Of a stretch of 64,000 nt of DNA, positions 60,961 through 64,000 are shown piece by piece. The stretch's first letter is position 1; each line of letters opens with the position of its first letter. The notes beneath the pieces were generated by a model. That model did not search any database, was not told the DNA's origin, and worked only from the letters and a program-made list of their open reading frames with translations. A program made the translations under genes and the position numbers. The stretch comes from Amphiduros pacificus (lineage: Eukaryota > Annelida > Polychaeta > Phyllodocida > Hesionidae). The DNA is taken from NCBI GenBank assembly GCA_949316495.1, contig OX439001.1, positions 52,986,556-53,050,555 on the forward strand. The letters run 5' to 3'.

Positions 60961-63829
60961 GTACTACAATACAGGACGTTTAACTCTCGCAATATGTACC
61001 ATCTCGCTGATCTCATGCAGGGAATTTGCCTTTTGTATATATCTTGGGTTCTGCGCCCATTTCACGACTAAGTGCTAAGAGTTCATCAAATTTCATCTGC
61101 CCCTGTGCAACCCACTGAACCTCGCGTGGTGAAAACAGACGATATGACCTGTTCGTATGCAAAGGATAATCTGTTTAATTCAATATCCAATTGTAAAATG
61201 ATCATTTTATTCTGTTGTAGTCAGTTATCGCACTTTAAATGGACAAGAATTTCATCTCCTTCAGAATTATAATCATTTTAATGGCCACCAGGCCTGGTTA
61301 CCATGGTTACATTGTATTGTTTCCGCTACATTCTATTCTGAATATTTGTCCACCAAGACATAAAACATTCATCTGGATTCATTCAAGTCTCTAAATGTAG
61401 TACTGCAGTACTCTCCACTTCAAACTGTACGTGTGAGGCCGAGGCAATCAGGGGTCAAGCAGAATGAATGTTCAAGTTCCCTTATTCTCTAAGACTAACA
61501 TGCATAACTATTTTAACCATCTGTTAACAGCGATCACAATAATAGTTCAGACGAATGTGTACTTTTTTATTTGTAGCAGAAATATATTATCCATAACATA
61601 ATTGACCATGACAGTACAGGCTGGAACTTTCCCAACAGTTACTAACCGGTCACATAAGATATGGTGGCGAGTCCTGAGCAAAGGATATCAAGTTGCTAAA
61701 AGTACAGATAGTAAACCACACAAATGAGGATAAATGTCCAGATGATGAGTGGCCTGCTTCACCTCTGAGCTTCAGCCCCCTATATCCTGAACAGACCTGT
61801 ATGGACCCTCACAGCATAACAAGAAAGTCTTTTTTGAAAAAAAAAATAGAATTTGCATGCAATTTCCTTTTTGAAAATGATATGTATATTTCTCCATCCA
61901 GCAAATATCAAATGGCCTGGCCGTAAATCACTACGCGAGAGTACGAATCGAATGCATTACAGAATGACATGTACACAGAAATCTCTGACGTATTCACACC
62001 AACCCTCGGCGTCTCTGATCACTTTATATGCAATTTGGTTATAATATATTCTATTTTATTACATATATTTGTTATTGCTCTAAGAGTTGCATACAATGAA
62101 ATGTTCATAAGGGATGATAACCTTGGTAACAGTCAACGCTTACATATCCCAGCACAAACCTTGCAGTGCTAAGAAATCTAGCACATAGCAATAGGCAAAA
62201 GAAAAGTGGAGAGATTGACATTTGTGTTTCCAGACATCGTGCTCTCTGTGTATCGGAATCGTAAGCAAGGGGTATAGTATAAAACCTATCCTCCCCGTGG
62301 GAAAAAGTGATCAAGCCTATCGTATCACCCTGCTGGGGGCAATATAGAGCATCTCTACTGTTTATATAAGCTGCATATATCTTGCTCAAGGTGGTGAATT
62401 GGGAATTGGATAATCTTCTCATGTTTGTAATCCCTTCTCAATCTTACAGGTGTATGCGAACTCTCAGATTAGGTTTTTTTTCTTTTCAAGGATCGATTTA
62501 TATTTTATACATGCCACATTAATGCCATGAATACATAGAATGAGGTGCTTCTGTCTTGGCACACAATTAACCAGCTGAAATATCATCCCTCTCGTCTGAA
62601 CTGGCATCAACACACACGTCTCATGGGAGAGACTTTTACACAATGGACGGAATGTCATGTGCTTCCTCATGCAGTTTTTCTTTATTCTGATTATATATAA
62701 AAATTTGTATTCGATGTGAAGCGTCCATCATCTGCACCTCACCTTTTGCCAGGTATAAACTTTGATTGAACCGCGCACCAACTCACATCTATGACTTCAT
62801 GCTCAGCTGATCCAGGATGAACGTCAGGTGACCGCCGGACAGACGAGAAAGCAAGTGAAATCCACTCCTATGGGTCTTTAAAATTATTATGCAAAATATT
62901 TTTAGTAATCCCAAATACTTTACTACAGTTACAATATTGGTTGCGCTGCTTGGCGAGGAACAGTCACATACTACCTCTGCCGCAATACGTTGTTTTTCGC
63001 ATCGGGTTTTTTCCGCACATATTAGCAATCACTATACACGTTACATTATTCCAGACTGAAATCAATATCATGACCATACACAGGAGTCAATGTCCTCAGA
63101 GCTATGCTGATCACTGCTTTTTTTGCAAATCCTTGTGACCATATGCATTTTAAGACATTCCTGCAAATTAATTGATTCACCAGAGCAGGACATGTAATGC
63201 TACATATTGATGTTTGCTATTTCGATCTTTTTTGGCTAATATTTACCATTGTGTTCAAAATGGTAGCCTCCTTGACAACTCACCGATAGCTATTGGATCT
63301 GTAAAAGTTGATGAACAAAAGGAATGGTAGACAATTTCAGCCCTTCCCTTCATGGCAGAAAATGTGCTGCGCATAAAAACAAAGTTGGAACATTTTGGCA
63401 TAAATGCCTTTTTTGCGCATTTTGGAACTTTAAATAGACGTTTACCTGGTTATCAGAAAGAAATCATGGGAGCATACAAACTTTGTTTATTAATTAGTTA
63501 TGTAAGTAGATAATTTCCCCCACCATGATGTCATACTTTTTTAACCTGCACGTGCATTCAAAATGTCATATTTCTCCCCAAAACCATGTTTCCATTATGC
63601 AATCATGTTAACAGAGCTCACAGTTAAATGTGCGTTATAATTCTCTTCCAAACTATAAAAGTGTATCAGAGAAGTGAAAGTTTCCCTTTAAAGATTAGAT
63701 AAGGTTTAATTGAATAGAATCACACGCAGATACATTCCCAATCACTGGAAAAGTTGTTCTGTTACATAAAGTGATCCCCCATTCTGAGCCCCTGTTGTCC
63801 CTTATTTTTGGCCTCTGTATTTTCTCATT
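60961..63829. other. Non-coding stretch, no gene seen
   Basis: Unique-looking AT-rich sequence. The longest frames (62105-62422 minus, 61693-61926 plus) have neither a splice-bounded structure nor a family motif I recognise, and I do not call them. Confidence 0.5.
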
Positions 63830-64000
63830 TAAGGGTATTTATGGGTGTTGGTAGTGAGTGTCCTCTGGTGGCAGATTTTCTGAGGGAACTACTCTCTTTT
63901 TACGCCAAAATGGAACATTTTCAAAAAAGTACGGGAAAAATGCTCAACTGTCAAAAAGAGTTCCTTTTTCATTAAAACTTTCAAGTCATGAAATGACTTT
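63830..64000 (+). repeat. Dispersed repeat, runs off the window
   Basis: Second copy of the sequence at 33805-33965, in the same orientation, with a few substitutions and one small insertion (ACGGGAAAA near 63930). It continues past the edge. Confidence 0.85.

Noticed and set aside
62105-62422. Minus-strand 105-residue gene
   Set aside because: No family motif, no splice context and ordinary background composition.

Overview
The window is animal genomic DNA: AT-rich, with small exons split by GT-AG introns, long repeat-filled introns, a tRNA-derived SINE with target-site duplications, several LINE remnants, MITEs and minisatellites. The repeats and gene styles fit a marine invertebrate, most likely a lophotrochozoan or an invertebrate deuterostome; I cannot name the species. 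Three host-style genes can be built exon by exon with every splice phase in agreement.

(1) Minus strand, 2174-9439: a 19-exon gene for an 896-residue protein of the KDZ (Kyakuja-Dileera-Zisupton) transposase superfamily, with an open frame from start to stop. A decayed extra copy of its last two exons lies just downstream (1131-2010). (2) Plus strand, 25622-43624: a 7-exon, 291-residue phytanoyl-CoA dioxygenase (PhyH) family Fe(II)/2-oxoglutarate oxygenase. Its promoter and first exon sit in a roughly 3 kb tandem segmental duplication (18727-24271 and 24276-27600), so the gene has two nearly identical first exons. The exon with the HxD iron-binding motif also has a partial tandem duplicate that could splice in frame. 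(3) Minus strand, 46060-54241: a 7-coding-exon, 269-residue cytosolic-type alpha-carbonic anhydrase with all three zinc histidines but Phe in place of the usual proton-shuttle His.

Between genes 1 and 2 lies a field of LTR-element fossils (about 10.6-18.3 kb, minus strand): an envelope-like region and a Gypsy-type integrase region, both broken. Introns of gene 2 hold a 249-bp element with a 9-bp target duplication, a 419-bp TA-flanked Tc1/mariner-like MITE, a 650-bp TTA-flanked Harbinger-like MITE, a large fold-back, SINE copies and two kinds of LINE. Introns of gene 3 hold 57-bp and 53-bp minisatellites, long (TA)n tracts and a strong hairpin. From about 54.3 kb to the end I find no gene, only minisatellites (66 bp, 15 bp, 209 bp) and a dispersed repeat that also occurs at 33.8 kb.

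The genes do not form a pathway. The main interest is gene-structure innovation by duplication (promoter, first exon, catalytic exon, terminal exons) and an intact intron-rich KDZ transposase-type gene.
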